The notes under the pieces were generated by a model that worked only from the letters and a program-made list of their open reading frames with translations, did no database searches and was not told the DNA's origin. Below, in pieces: positions 9,019 to 16,857 of a stretch of DNA of 64,000 nucleotides; position 1 is the first letter of the stretch, and each line of letters opens with the position of its first letter. Origin of the DNA: Pelagomonas calceolata (taxonomy: Eukaryota > Sar > Pelagophyceae > Pelagomonadales > Pelagomonadaceae); the NCBI GenBank assembly GCA_918797485.1, contig CAKKNE010000004.1:558001-622000 (forward strand). The letters are read 5' to 3'. The translations under genes were made by a program, and so were the position numbers.

Positions 9019-10011
9019 ATGGAGAAGCAATACGGCGCCACGGACGACGCCGCCGCGGCGGCTCCCCGCGTCGAGGAGCCCCAGAACGCCAACCGGGCCC
9101 GCAAGGCCATCGCCGCCATCGCGCTGACCTCTTCCATGATGTGGGCGGCGACCTCCACGACCACCGGTCGTAGAGAAGTGACCCGCCTGACGCGCATGGT
9201 CACGGGCAACCAACCGGTCACGATCGCGGAGGTGTACGACATCCTCGTGACGCAATCTCAAGACCTCACGGTCTACTGCAATGCGGCCAAACCAGGAACC
9301 CAACCGTATGCTTTGTGCGGCCTCACGACGTGCGCGGGAGTCGAAGAATATGATTACCTGGGAGCCTGCAAGTGCGCCCCGGAGACGATCGACGAGATGT
9401 ACGCCGAAGATCCCATCACGGCGACCTTCGTCATGGGCTACACGTCGGTCTTCCTCGCGAAGTCGGAGACGTTCCGGGAAGCCGTGATGGCGAACTACCT
9501 GGGCCAATTGGACGACGCCGGCGTCCAGAACCTGTGCACGGCCTTGACCGATGGTCAAATCTGCAAGGAGTCCGGCCTGGACTGCGACTTCGTGTCCTTC
9601 CACACCGGCGCCCAGAACGGCGTCTGCGGCGACGACAACTGGGTCGCTACCGAGGACAAGAAGAAGGCCGGCGTGCGCGGCGGCCACCGCAAGCTCGACG
9701 AGTGGGTCTCGAACGAGGTCGAGGTCTGCATGGGCGCGCCCTGCTACAAATTGGAAGGGGCGGATGCCGATTCCTGCTCGCTGACGTGCCTCTGTCCCAT
9801 CAGTGTGCCCGGCGTCGCGGCCACCTTCATCGACGACACGGAGGCGGACAACGCGGCGAACGGCGAATGCTTCACGCAGCAATCCGTGTCGACGGCCTGG
9901 GACCCGACGCTGGACGAGGTCGAGGAGCTCATCGATGGTTTGGCTGAGGCCGGCAAAGGAGTGGCCCAGAAAGCCAACGAGTGCGACTGCACGGTGTCGC
10001 TGACGTGCTAG
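9019..10011 (+). CDS. Cys-rich type II membrane or secreted protein, unknown family
   Basis: 330 residues from MEKQYGATDDAAAAAP; an upstream in-frame ATG at 8791 would add 76 low-complexity residues. A hydrophobic stretch at about residues 34-49 (AIAAIALTSSMMWAATS) could be a signal anchor. The rest has about 18 cysteines in pairs (YALCGLTTCAG, ACKCAPET, SLTCLCPISVPG, ECDCTVSLTC) and Asp/Glu-rich surfaces, typical of an extracellular disulfide-bonded protein. I do not recognise a family. It resembles the style, but not clearly the sequence, of the Cys/Asp-rich proteins at 26185 and 28312. The 3' end lies 25 bp from the convergent gene ending at 10037. Confidence 0.65.
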   Translation: MEKQYGATDDAAAAAPRVEEPQNANRARKAIAAIALTSSMMWAATSTTTGRREVTRLTRMVTGNQPVTIAEVYDILVTQSQDLTVYCNAAKPGTQPYALCGLTTCAGVEEYDYLGACKCAPETIDEMYAEDPITATFVMGYTSVFLAKSETFREAVMANYLGQLDDAGVQNLCTALTDGQICKESGLDCDFVSFHTGAQNGVCGDDNWVATEDKKKAGVRGGHRKLDEWVSNEVEVCMGAPCYKLEGADADSCSLTCLCPISVPGVAATFIDDTEADNAANGECFTQQSVSTAWDPTLDEVEELIDGLAEAGKGVAQKANECDCTVSLTC

Positions 10012-10036
10012 ACCCTTCGTGTAAAATATAAACAAA

Positions 10037-10615
10037 TTAGATATCCGACACGTCGTGCGACGTCGCCCAGAGGCCGTCGGCGTCGTCGTCGTCCTCTACA
10101 ACTACTTCTTCCGCGGCGACGGCGTCGGTGGAGACGGCGTTCGAGACCGCCTCCCGGAAGTCGTCGACGACGTCCCGCAGCGCGCGCCGGAACAGGCCCC
10201 AGGATCGGCCGACGACCGTTTCCGGCTCGTCCTCGAAGCGGTCCTCCTCCGACAGGCCGTTCCGCCGCCGTATCCGCCTTGCCCACGGCAGGCCGCGCAC
10301 GTCGAGGTCCGGTCGCTGTTGCGTAAGGTCCAATCGTTCTGCAGAGGTCAGACGTCGCACCGGCCGCGGCGAGTCGCTCGAGAAGAGCGGCTGCGGGGTG
10401 TTCTCGTCGACCGCGAAGCGGACGGAGCGAGCTCGTGAGCGCGGCGGCGAGCCCTCCTGCTCCGGCGTCGGCATGCAGGCCTCCCAGAGCGGGGCCGCGA
10501 CCGGCGCGCTGGCTTCGGTGGGCTCCGCCTCGAGCTCGAGGCCGACGAGGCCGTCCTGCGACCACGTGCGGCCGCCGAGGCCTTCGGTAGGTAGGGGACT
10601 CATGATGGCGAGCAT
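10037..10615 (-). CDS. Hypothetical acidic protein, probably disordered
   Basis: 192 residues from MLAIMSPLPTEGLGG; the second ATG at 10603 (MSPLPTEG) is an alternative start. The N-terminal half is Pro/Ser/Glu-rich. A more regular segment (ERLDLTQQRPDLDVRGLPWA, RRRNGLSEEDRFEDEPETVV) leads to a helix (LFRRALRDVVDDFREAVSNA) and an acidic C-terminus (VVVEDDDDADGLW). No domain was recognised. The opposite strand also carries long open frames because of the high GC, but the minus frame has the better composition and ends tail-to-tail with the preceding gene. Confidence 0.5.
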   Translation of the reverse strand: MLAIMSPLPTEGLGGRTWSQDGLVGLELEAEPTEASAPVAAPLWEACMPTPEQEGSPPRSRARSVRFAVDENTPQPLFSSDSPRPVRRLTSAERLDLTQQRPDLDVRGLPWARRIRRRNGLSEEDRFEDEPETVVGRSWGLFRRALRDVVDDFREAVSNAVSTDAVAAEEVVVEDDDDADGLWATSHDVSDI

Positions 10616-10993
10616 GGTATCCGCGGCGGTGGCATTCCCGCCGCGGGAGCTGTTAGATGCTGCTTGTTATGAACCTGCAGCACTGCTTGGCCGCTGGCCG
10701 GCGAGAAGCGCCAAAACTTGCAGAGGCCCGAGATTTCGTCAAATGCAGCCTTCCTGGCAGCTCACAGCCACTGTCGACTCAGTTGAAGGGGCGTATGGGG
10801 CCACTCCGAGCATCAACACCAAAAGCTGCGAGAGACGTGTCCTTGATGCTCGGCGGACGGAGCCCCTCCTGGGGCTGGGCAATCATACCTGCACCGAGCG
10901 ACGGCTCCGAAAAAACGAGTCCCGACGCGTACTTGACGTCCCGCGGCGCGCGGTCGACGCGCGCACCGAGCAGTGTGGACAAATAAGCTAAAG
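10616..10993. other. Intergenic, no gene seen
   Basis: This lies between two minus-strand genes: the 5' flank of one and the 3' flank of the next. A 109-codon plus-strand frame is present but has no protein character. No repeat or motif was recognised. Confidence 0.4.
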
Positions 10994-12115
10994 TTAGAGC
11001 GGCAGCAGCTTCCAGCGCCCCCGGTCCGCGCCGAGCAATTCCAACCGCTGCGCCACCGAACCACTCTCTCCGGGCGCCGCGTCGAACTTGACCTCGACGG
11101 AGCCGTCCTCCGTGTCGCCCGTGCGCCAGAGCACGCCGCACTCGCCGGGGCACCAGCCGGCGGCGTCGGACCACCAATAAGCTAAACGGCGGCCCGGGCG
11201 TAAGGCCGCGAAGGCGAGCGGCGCGTCGACGGGGCACGGACAGGGCGGCGGCGGCGTCGACGATGCACCCAACGCGCAGGCCGCGGAAAGCTCCCGATGG
11301 AGAGGTCTCAAAAACCGCTGGACGGCAGCGTACCTCCTAGCTGCTGATCTAGTTGCCAGGCATCTCCGTCGCAACTCGTCCGGGGCGTCAACTAACGATA
11401 GACACAAGAACGACAGCCGCCGATCCCTTTCTTCGTCCGCCTCGTCGTCGTCTTTGCTCACAGCTTCCAGCAGCCGCCGCTTCATGCGCGCGTACTCGCC
11501 CTCATTTAGCTCAGTGCCAAAGGGATCAATGGCGCCGAGCGTCGGCCTTAATTTATCACAAAGCTCTAAGGTAGCTTCCAGTAAATCCACGCAGTCATTT
11601 CTAGCTTTCGACGTCGACGGCTCGTCCTCCTCGATGACGTCGTAGGCCGCTAGCACGTCGTCGGCGTAGAGAAAATCCGTGTCCTCCAGAGTTGATGCTT
11701 CGCGCGCCGTGTACGGGAAGGCCTTGGCTACTCTACCTAATGATACTCGAGCGTTCGACGAGGTGCACGACGCCACCACCGCCGCCTGGCCCTCGTCGCT
11801 CACCTCGGCGAGCCTTACATCGACGACGCAGCCTATCGGTTCGTCCTCACCGTCACCGATCACGACGACGAGGGCGCCGTACTGCTGCAGATCTCTTACG
11901 AGCTGGGCGTTCGCGGCGCCCTCGGGCTGGTATCTTAGCGTGCGGCTCGATCCCGGGACGGGTAGTGGTGTGGCCGGCGAGTCGGGCGGGCGGTAGACTG
12001 GTAAAGTGCGTTTTCGTCTGACTGACGAGCCTCGATTGCCGAAGGCGTTCTGGAATCTGGACGTTGGACGGTCTAACGCGTAGGCGGCTGCGATGAGTGG
12101 TAAGAGCCGCGCCAT
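10994..12115 (-). CDS. Plastid-targeted LON (PUA-like) domain protein
   Basis: 373 residues from MARLLPLIAAAYALDRPTSR, a signal peptide with a cleavage region (AAAYA-LDRP) followed by a basic, Ser/Arg-rich transit-like segment, as in heterokont plastid precursors. Residues about 45-160 match the N-terminal substrate-binding domain of Lon proteases and related LON-only proteins: RTLPVYRPPDSPATPLPVPG, RDLQQYGALVVVIGDG, EDEPIGCVVDVRLAEVSDEG, VAKAFPYTAREASTLED. No AAA+ or protease part is present. A helical middle leads to a small C-terminal beta domain (LAYWWSDAAGWCPGECGVLW, VEVKFDAAPGE) that looks SH3/Tudor-like. A plastid role in protein handling is inference. Confidence 0.65.
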   Translation of the reverse strand: MARLLPLIAAAYALDRPTSRFQNAFGNRGSSVRRKRTLPVYRPPDSPATPLPVPGSSRTLRYQPEGAANAQLVRDLQQYGALVVVIGDGEDEPIGCVVDVRLAEVSDEGQAAVVASCTSSNARVSLGRVAKAFPYTAREASTLEDTDFLYADDVLAAYDVIEEDEPSTSKARNDCVDLLEATLELCDKLRPTLGAIDPFGTELNEGEYARMKRRLLEAVSKDDDEADEERDRRLSFLCLSLVDAPDELRRRCLATRSAARRYAAVQRFLRPLHRELSAACALGASSTPPPPCPCPVDAPLAFAALRPGRRLAYWWSDAAGWCPGECGVLWRTGDTEDGSVEVKFDAAPGESGSVAQRLELLGADRGRWKLLPL

Positions 12116-12508
12116 GCTGCTGCGGCGGCGTCTGGCTGCTCCAGGCTGTGGAGGTCTGCAGGTGGAGGTGCTGCACCGGCGCTTTGGCAGGCCTCGGGCG
12201 CGTTGAGGATGTCGAGACCGCACCGTGGGTGGCTATAACGACAACGCTGGCTGCCCAGCGCCCTTCGCACGGCTCCAGAGACCCTGGCAGAAAAAAATTA
12301 ATCGTAAAAGCTAGCGTGATGTAACGCACTTTAAATGCTAAAGGTGGGCGCGCCACCTCGATATTTGGCGGTATAGCTCAACGTTTCGCTCTCGGGCGCT
12401 GTACACAGACCGACAGCACTGCCATACATCCGACGAGGTGAGAAATCACCTCTCGCACGCCGACGACGCGCCAACTAAGCATCCGCTCTCCCTACCGCCT
12501 TTAAAATC
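12116..12508. other. Divergent promoter region (LON protein / UNG)
   Basis: Between divergent start codons. It is AT-richer than its surroundings near 12288-12335 (an AAAAAATTAATCG stretch), which could be a core promoter. No shared motif was seen. Confidence 0.35.
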
Positions 12509-13402
12509 ATGGCCGACGAGCCACGCCGCAGCCCGCGCAAGCAGAAGCAGAAGTCTCTGGACTCGTTTTTTAAACCCAAAGCCAAGAAACCGAAGCCGGC
12601 GCCCGCGAAACCGCCCGCCGACGTAGCCGAGGCCGCGAAACCCGCCGACGGCAAGGCGCGCGCCCAGCAAAACAAGAAGGCCGCGCAGCAGACGCTAGCG
12701 AGGAACTTTTTGAAACCCTTACAGGACCAGGGCTGGCGCGACGCGCTCGACGGCGAGACCTCGAAACCGTACCTCTTCCAGCTCGCCCAATTCGTGGCCA
12801 AGGAACGCAAGGCGAAAACCGTGTATCCTCCCCCAGAGCACACCTTCGCGGCCTTAGACGCCTGCAAGTTGGATGATGTCAAAATTGTCATCGTCGGCCA
12901 GGACCCGTACCACGGTCCTGGGCAAGCTCATGGGTTGTGTTTTAGCATTGCGGACGGCGCGGACTGCAAGTTTCCCCCTTCTTTGAGAAACATCTTCGTC
13001 GAGTTGGCTCGGGACCTGCCGGGGACGACGCTCCCCCCGAAGGGCAAGGGCGACCTTACGAAGTGGGCGCAGCGCGGCGTGTTGCTACTGAACTCGTCCT
13101 TGACGGTCCGCCGGGGCGAGGCGAACTCCCACGCCAAGGCCGGCTGGCACACCTTCACGGACGCGGTTATTAGAACGGTCAATAGAAGACAAAAAGGCGC
13201 CGTCTTCATATTGTGGGGCAAACCCGCGCGGGACAAGTGCAGTTCCATCAACCGCACGCGCCACCGCGTCATCGAGTCGTCGCACCCTAGTCCTCTCAGC
13301 AACACGAAGACGGCGACGCCGTTTACCGGTAGCGGCGTCTTCTCGCGCGCGAACGCGCTGCTCGGCGAGCTGGGCTGGGGACCCGTGGACTGGAACTTGT
13401 AA
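12509..13402 (+). CDS. UNG: Uracil-DNA glycosylase, family 1
   Basis: 297 residues. It removes uracil from DNA as the first step of base-excision repair. A PCNA-binding PIP box lies at residues 14-21 (QKSLDSFF) in a basic, disordered N-terminus with nuclear-import character. Catalytic motifs: water-activating loop GQDPYHG at 130-136, uracil-binding segment VLLLNSSLTVR at 191-201, Leu intercalation loop HPSPLS at 259-264. GWGPVDWNL at the end matches the usual family C-terminus, so the stop at 13400 is credible. The stop codon sits inside a strong donor-like sequence, GTAAGTAT, starting at 13399; an alternative spliced 3' end is possible but not needed. An introner-like motif follows at 13421. 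Confidence 0.95.
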   Translation: MADEPRRSPRKQKQKSLDSFFKPKAKKPKPAPAKPPADVAEAAKPADGKARAQQNKKAAQQTLARNFLKPLQDQGWRDALDGETSKPYLFQLAQFVAKERKAKTVYPPPEHTFAALDACKLDDVKIVIVGQDPYHGPGQAHGLCFSIADGADCKFPPSLRNIFVELARDLPGTTLPPKGKGDLTKWAQRGVLLLNSSLTVRRGEANSHAKAGWHTFTDAVIRTVNRRQKGAVFILWGKPARDKCSSINRTRHRVIESSHPSPLSNTKTATPFTGSGVFSRANALLGELGWGPVDWNL

Positions 13403-13420
13403 GTATCTATGGGGGTCTTT

Positions 13421-13434
13421 CGCGTCGATGGCGT
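13421..13434. repeat. Introner-like motif in the UNG 3' flank
   Basis: CGCGTCGATGGCGT, identical to the copies inside introns, lies 19 bp after the UNG stop and just downstream of GTAAGTAT (13399). A CCAG near 13480 could be an acceptor, so this may be an intron in the 3' UTR. Confidence 0.5.
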
Positions 13435-13537
13435 GTACGCGTGCGAGCCGATTCGCGTGCGGGTTCGTCGGCTGATGCCAGTGATGGAGTCGCCTTGCCA
13501 AGCTGCGTAGCTCGCCGCTGCCTCCACCCCCGCCAGC

Positions 13538-14659
13538 ATGGGGAAGAAGTCCCTCAGGGCCAAAAAATGGTTCGGCCGCGGAGGCCACCAGCGTTACGCG
13601 GGACGGCCTGTAGACGCAGACCTCCTAAACACCACAAGAGCCTCCGAAGCTAGGGGTTTCGCAGTGAAACCGCGCGTCCCCGTTGCCTCCAAAGTTGTGG
13701 AAGCGGGCACGTTCACGCGCGCGTCGGAGGAGACGCTGAGGCAGCGACGCATCGTGAGCGTGGCCGGACGGTTCAAGGGCGGCGGCGGCGCGCCCGGCGG
13801 GAGCGGTTCAAAGGCCCATCGAGAAGCTCCTGCTCGCTTGTTCGATCGCGTCGAGCTCAAGGACATGGAGGCCCACCGCGAGAAGCTCGTGGCCGAGCTC
13901 GTGAAACAGAAGTCCTGGACAGTCGGCGGCGCGGGCCTCGCGTCCAACAAGGAACTCATGGACAGACTCGAGGCCACGAAAATAGAGCTTACCGACGAAA
14001 CCAGACCGCGTGCAATCTCGGTTGCCCTCGCAAATGCCAGAGCCGCTATCAATGCCATCCCGTCTCACCGAGAGTCGTCGGTCTGTACATCAACCTGCGC
14101 GTCAAGCGCCTTGCCGTACCGTACGCCTTCCGGCGACACACGAACCATGACAGACGATATTGATACCATGACAGATTACGAGCTTAATGTTACTGTGGCT
14201 CTCGTGGCTCTCCGGGAAACGGTCGTACTCAACAATAACGACAGAGCCGATTTTGGGGAGTATTTGGATGGCCTCGGGCTCCGAGACCGACCCGCTGGTC
14301 CGGAATTTGTGATGGAGACCATCGCGTCCTGGCACCGTCTACGAAAGCACTGGCCACGGATGCGGCGCAGAATCTGCTCGTATTGTGGAAAGAGAAGTGA
14401 CCCCTCCGAACCGCGGCTCCTGGTCTGCGGGGGCTGCGGTGAGGGCCGCGGCGTGGGTCGATATTGTTCGGTGGCCTGCCAACGCGACCACTGGCCCGAA
14501 CACCAGAAGAAGTGCTCTATGTTCCATGCAACGCCTCACACGATGCTCCGAAACAAGTCGGGGCGGGACTCCTTTTTGAATGGGTGTATGGAGTCTATTA
14601 AGAACGGGCTCACGCTGGAGGAAGCGGTAGAAGATAGGCTGTGTAAAAGCATGTTGTAG
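13538..14659 (+). CDS. MYND zinc-finger protein
   Basis: 373 residues from MGKKSLRAKKWFGRGG. The N-terminal 180 residues are basic, with helical parts (LKDMEAHREKLVAELVKQKS), and are unrecognised. A compact MYND-type zinc finger lies near residues 282-328: CSYCGKR, CGGCGEG, GRYCSVACQRDHWPEHQKKC, with the full set of Cys/His ligands. MYND fingers are protein-interaction modules found in SMYD methyltransferases, ubiquitin hydrolases and many small algal proteins. No SET or other catalytic part is present. The N-terminal and MYND halves could be two genes fused by reading through GC-rich frames, but no stop or splice signal forces a split. Confidence 0.7.
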   Translation: MGKKSLRAKKWFGRGGHQRYAGRPVDADLLNTTRASEARGFAVKPRVPVASKVVEAGTFTRASEETLRQRRIVSVAGRFKGGGGAPGGSGSKAHREAPARLFDRVELKDMEAHREKLVAELVKQKSWTVGGAGLASNKELMDRLEATKIELTDETRPRAISVALANARAAINAIPSHRESSVCTSTCASSALPYRTPSGDTRTMTDDIDTMTDYELNVTVALVALRETVVLNNNDRADFGEYLDGLGLRDRPAGPEFVMETIASWHRLRKHWPRMRRRICSYCGKRSDPSEPRLLVCGGCGEGRGVGRYCSVACQRDHWPEHQKKCSMFHATPHTMLRNKSGRDSFLNGCMESIKNGLTLEEAVEDRLCKSML

Positions 14660-14680
14660 ATAGAAAATGCAGCCTCTGGA

Positions 14681-14694
14681 CACGCCGTCGACGC
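14681..14694. repeat. Introner-like motif between convergent genes
   Basis: CACGCCGTCGACGC, a diverged core copy, lies in the short gap between the MYND gene and the WW-domain gene. Confidence 0.45.
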
Positions 14695-14723
14695 AACATC
14701 TGCGAGACAAATACGAGCATGTA

Positions 14724-16502
14724 TTACTCCCCCTTCGACACGTTCCGCAGCAGAAAGAACACCGCGCCGCCGACCGCGCCCGCAACGCTCACGCCGGCCG
14801 CCGCGATCCGCACGGCCCGCCGCCGCATCTGGATCCTACGGGCTACCCGCGCGGCGTCCGCATGCACGAGAGACGTCTCGACCTCGCGCAGCGCGGCCGC
14901 GGACCGCACCTCGGCGGCCCGCGCGGCCTCGGCCTCGGCCGCGAGTTGGGCCGCGCGCTCCTGCGCCGCGCGCGCCTTCTCGGCCTCCGCCGCTCGAGCT
15001 TGCGCCTCCTTCTTTTGAGATCTCCCCACCCAGGACCGCAGATCAAACGCCGTCGCGTTGAGCTTCGCCTCGTAGTCTCTCCGCAAATTCTCGAGCGCCT
15101 CCTCTAAAGCGGTGCGTTGATCGACCTCCTCCCGATACAGACCCCGCAGATTGTCGACCTCGGCCGCCGCGTCCTGCATCTGTTCCTCCTGTTCCTCCTT
15201 CAGCTGCCGTTCTCGCTCCTGAAGTGCCTGCTCCTTCTCCTCGAGTTTGATTCGCAGCGCCTCGGCCTCCGCGGCGGCCTTGGCCGCGCCGTCGTCGTCC
15301 TGCTGCCTCCGCCGCTTCTTTTTTGGTGGAGGCGCCTCCTCCTCGACGGCCGCCTCCTCCGCGACCGGCTTCGGCCGCCGGCCGAACCAGCCCCGCTTCT
15401 TCGGCGCGGGCGCCACCGGCGCCTCGGGCTTCTTCTCGCCCCGCGAGAACATCTTGCGCCAGACCCAGCGCAAAAAGGACGGCTTCGGTGCTGCTTCTTC
15501 CGCGAGGAGGCCGTCGTTGCTCTTCTTACCGAGGAGCCGCGCGAGTAAGGAGCGCTTCTTGGTCGGCGCGGGCGCGGGCTCGACGGCCTCCTCCTCCTTT
15601 GCGGGGGTCTCGGCGGCCTCGGCGGCGCCGTCCCAGTCCACGTCGTCCGACGGAGCGGGCTCGGGGGCCGCTTCCGGCTCGGCGGCGGCGGCGGCAGCGG
15701 CGGCGGCCTCGGCCTCCGCGGCGCGCTGGGCCTCGGCCTCCTCGCGCGCCCGCGCCTCAGCGGCGGCCTGCGCCGCGGCGGCCTCCTGCTGCGCCTGCGC
15801 CTGCGCCTGCGCCGCGGCCTGCGCCTCCGCCTGCTGCCGCTGGGCGTACTGCGCGGCCTGCTGCTGCTGCACCGCGTCCGCGTTCGCCGCGAGCGCGGCG
15901 GCCCGAGCTTCTTCCGCTGCTTGGGGCGAGGCGACGCCGGGCTTGGCCCAGGGCGGGCGCTGCGCGTGCTGCGGCTGGGGTTGGTGTGCCCACGGCGGCG
16001 TCTGCGCCTGGGCGGCGGCCTGTTGCGCCTGCTGCGCCTGCTGTGCCTGCTGCGCCTGCTGCGCCTGGGCGGCGGCGGCCTCAGCGGGCGTCCGCGGCGG
16101 CTGCGCGCCCGCCTGTTGGGCGCGCGCGTTCGCGGCGAGTGCGGCGGCCCGCGCCTCCTCGGCCGCACGCGGGTCCGCGACGCCGGGCTTGGCCCAGGGC
16201 GCCTGTTGCTGCTGCTGTTGTTGTTGTTGCGGCGCCGGCGGCTGGGGGGGCGTCGACGGCCGGAGGCGCGAGACCGAGGGGGACTGTGGCCGCGCAGCCG
16301 GCGCGGCGCCCTGTGCAGCATCGATTTGCCAGCTCGTGCGGCCCGTCGCCCGGTCCACAAAGTACTGGCGGCCGGCCTGGTCCCACGCTGGCTCCCACAC
16401 GACGCCGCTCCGGTCGACGACGCGCGCGCCCTGCTGCGGCGGCGCGGGCTGGTTGGCGCGCGACATGCGTACCAGCGCGAGCAGAGCGAGGACGCGCGGC
16501 AT
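14724..16502 (-). CDS. WW-domain protein with Gln/Ala repeats, coiled coil and C-terminal membrane segment
   Basis: 592 residues. A possible signal peptide (MPRVLALLALVRMSRA) precedes a WW domain at about 34-60 (VVWEPAWDQAGRQYFVDRAT, GRTSWQ). A Pro/Gln-rich region carries two copies of a 25-residue unit (WAKPGVADPRAAEEARAA and WAKPGVASPQAAEEARAA) separated by AQQ repeats. Basic and Trp-rich stretches (SFLRWVWRKMFSRG) lead to an NLS-like block (PPPKKKRRRQQ), a coiled coil (KLEEKEQALQERERQLKEEQ) and, at the end, a membrane helix (RIAAAGVSVAGAVGGAVFFL). WW domains bind Pro-rich ligands; no function can be assigned. A shared upstream motif lies at 16707-16729. Confidence 0.7.
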   Translation of the reverse strand: MPRVLALLALVRMSRANQPAPPQQGARVVDRSGVVWEPAWDQAGRQYFVDRATGRTSWQIDAAQGAAPAARPQSPSVSRLRPSTPPQPPAPQQQQQQQQQAPWAKPGVADPRAAEEARAAALAANARAQQAGAQPPRTPAEAAAAQAQQAQQAQQAQQAQQAAAQAQTPPWAHQPQPQHAQRPPWAKPGVASPQAAEEARAAALAANADAVQQQQAAQYAQRQQAEAQAAAQAQAQAQQEAAAAQAAAEARAREEAEAQRAAEAEAAAAAAAAAEPEAAPEPAPSDDVDWDGAAEAAETPAKEEEAVEPAPAPTKKRSLLARLLGKKSNDGLLAEEAAPKPSFLRWVWRKMFSRGEKKPEAPVAPAPKKRGWFGRRPKPVAEEAAVEEEAPPPKKKRRRQQDDDGAAKAAAEAEALRIKLEEKEQALQERERQLKEEQEEQMQDAAAEVDNLRGLYREEVDQRTALEEALENLRRDYEAKLNATAFDLRSWVGRSQKKEAQARAAEAEKARAAQERAAQLAAEAEAARAAEVRSAAALREVETSLVHADAARVARRIQMRRRAVRIAAAGVSVAGAVGGAVFFLLRNVSKGE

Positions 16503-16654
16503 GGCTAACCTCCTTTGCGCGCCGCTGGCTGGTTTCTATTTTAAATGCAATTGGGCCTCGCCGCAAAAGGCTGGTTTGTACGGTGCTGGGACCCGAACTC
16601 GTGCGCCAGCGCGAATTCGCAGTGCAGAGACGACCTAGAAAGGCGCCAGTCGCA

Positions 16655-16685
16655 CCGCTAGGGGCTCGCGGCCGAGCACTGGCTT
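16655..16685. repeat. Dispersed 30 bp intergenic repeat, copy A
   Basis: CGCTAGGGG, a short variable part, GCCGAGCACT. A similar string occurs at 18399-18429. Both are intergenic, and copy A is 20 bp from the palindromic motif at 16707. Confidence 0.4.
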
Positions 16686-16706
16686 TAGCCTCCGCTGGAA
16701 TGATTA

Positions 16707-16729
16707 GCTAGCGGCATGTAGACACTAGC
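16707..16729 (-). promoter_or_regulatory. Recurrent palindromic upstream motif, copy 2
   Basis: On the minus strand: GCTAGTGTC, a five-base centre (TACAT), GCCGCTAGC. It lies 205 bp upstream of the ATG at 16502 and is one base shorter than the other copies. Confidence 0.6.
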
Positions 16730-16850
16730 AAGCAAGCAGCAGCCCTTGGGTCTGAAGACCACGTACAGTCATTACGCTTGCTCCGCGGGACGCCTCCTGA
16801 GTCGGCCAAAATCCCGGGCGAAAAACCCGAGGCCGCGAAGTGTCCTCGAG

Positions 16851-16857
16851 TATAAAT
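16851..16857 (+). promoter_or_regulatory. Possible TATA box
   Basis: TATAAAT in a GC-rich surround, upstream of the plus-strand basic-protein frame that opens at 16856. It is the only convincing TATA-like element I noticed in an intergenic stretch. Context-based inference. Confidence 0.35.

Noticed and set aside
8908-10035. 375-codon minus-strand open frame over the Cys-rich gene
   Set aside because: It is the antisense shadow of a GC-rich gene; residues are Arg/Gly/Val-rich without domain, while the plus frame has a coherent Cys pattern.
15247-16638. 463-codon plus-strand frame rich in Ala, Ser and Cys
   Set aside because: Antisense of the WW/coiled-coil gene; the low-complexity Ala/Gln repeats keep the opposite frames open.
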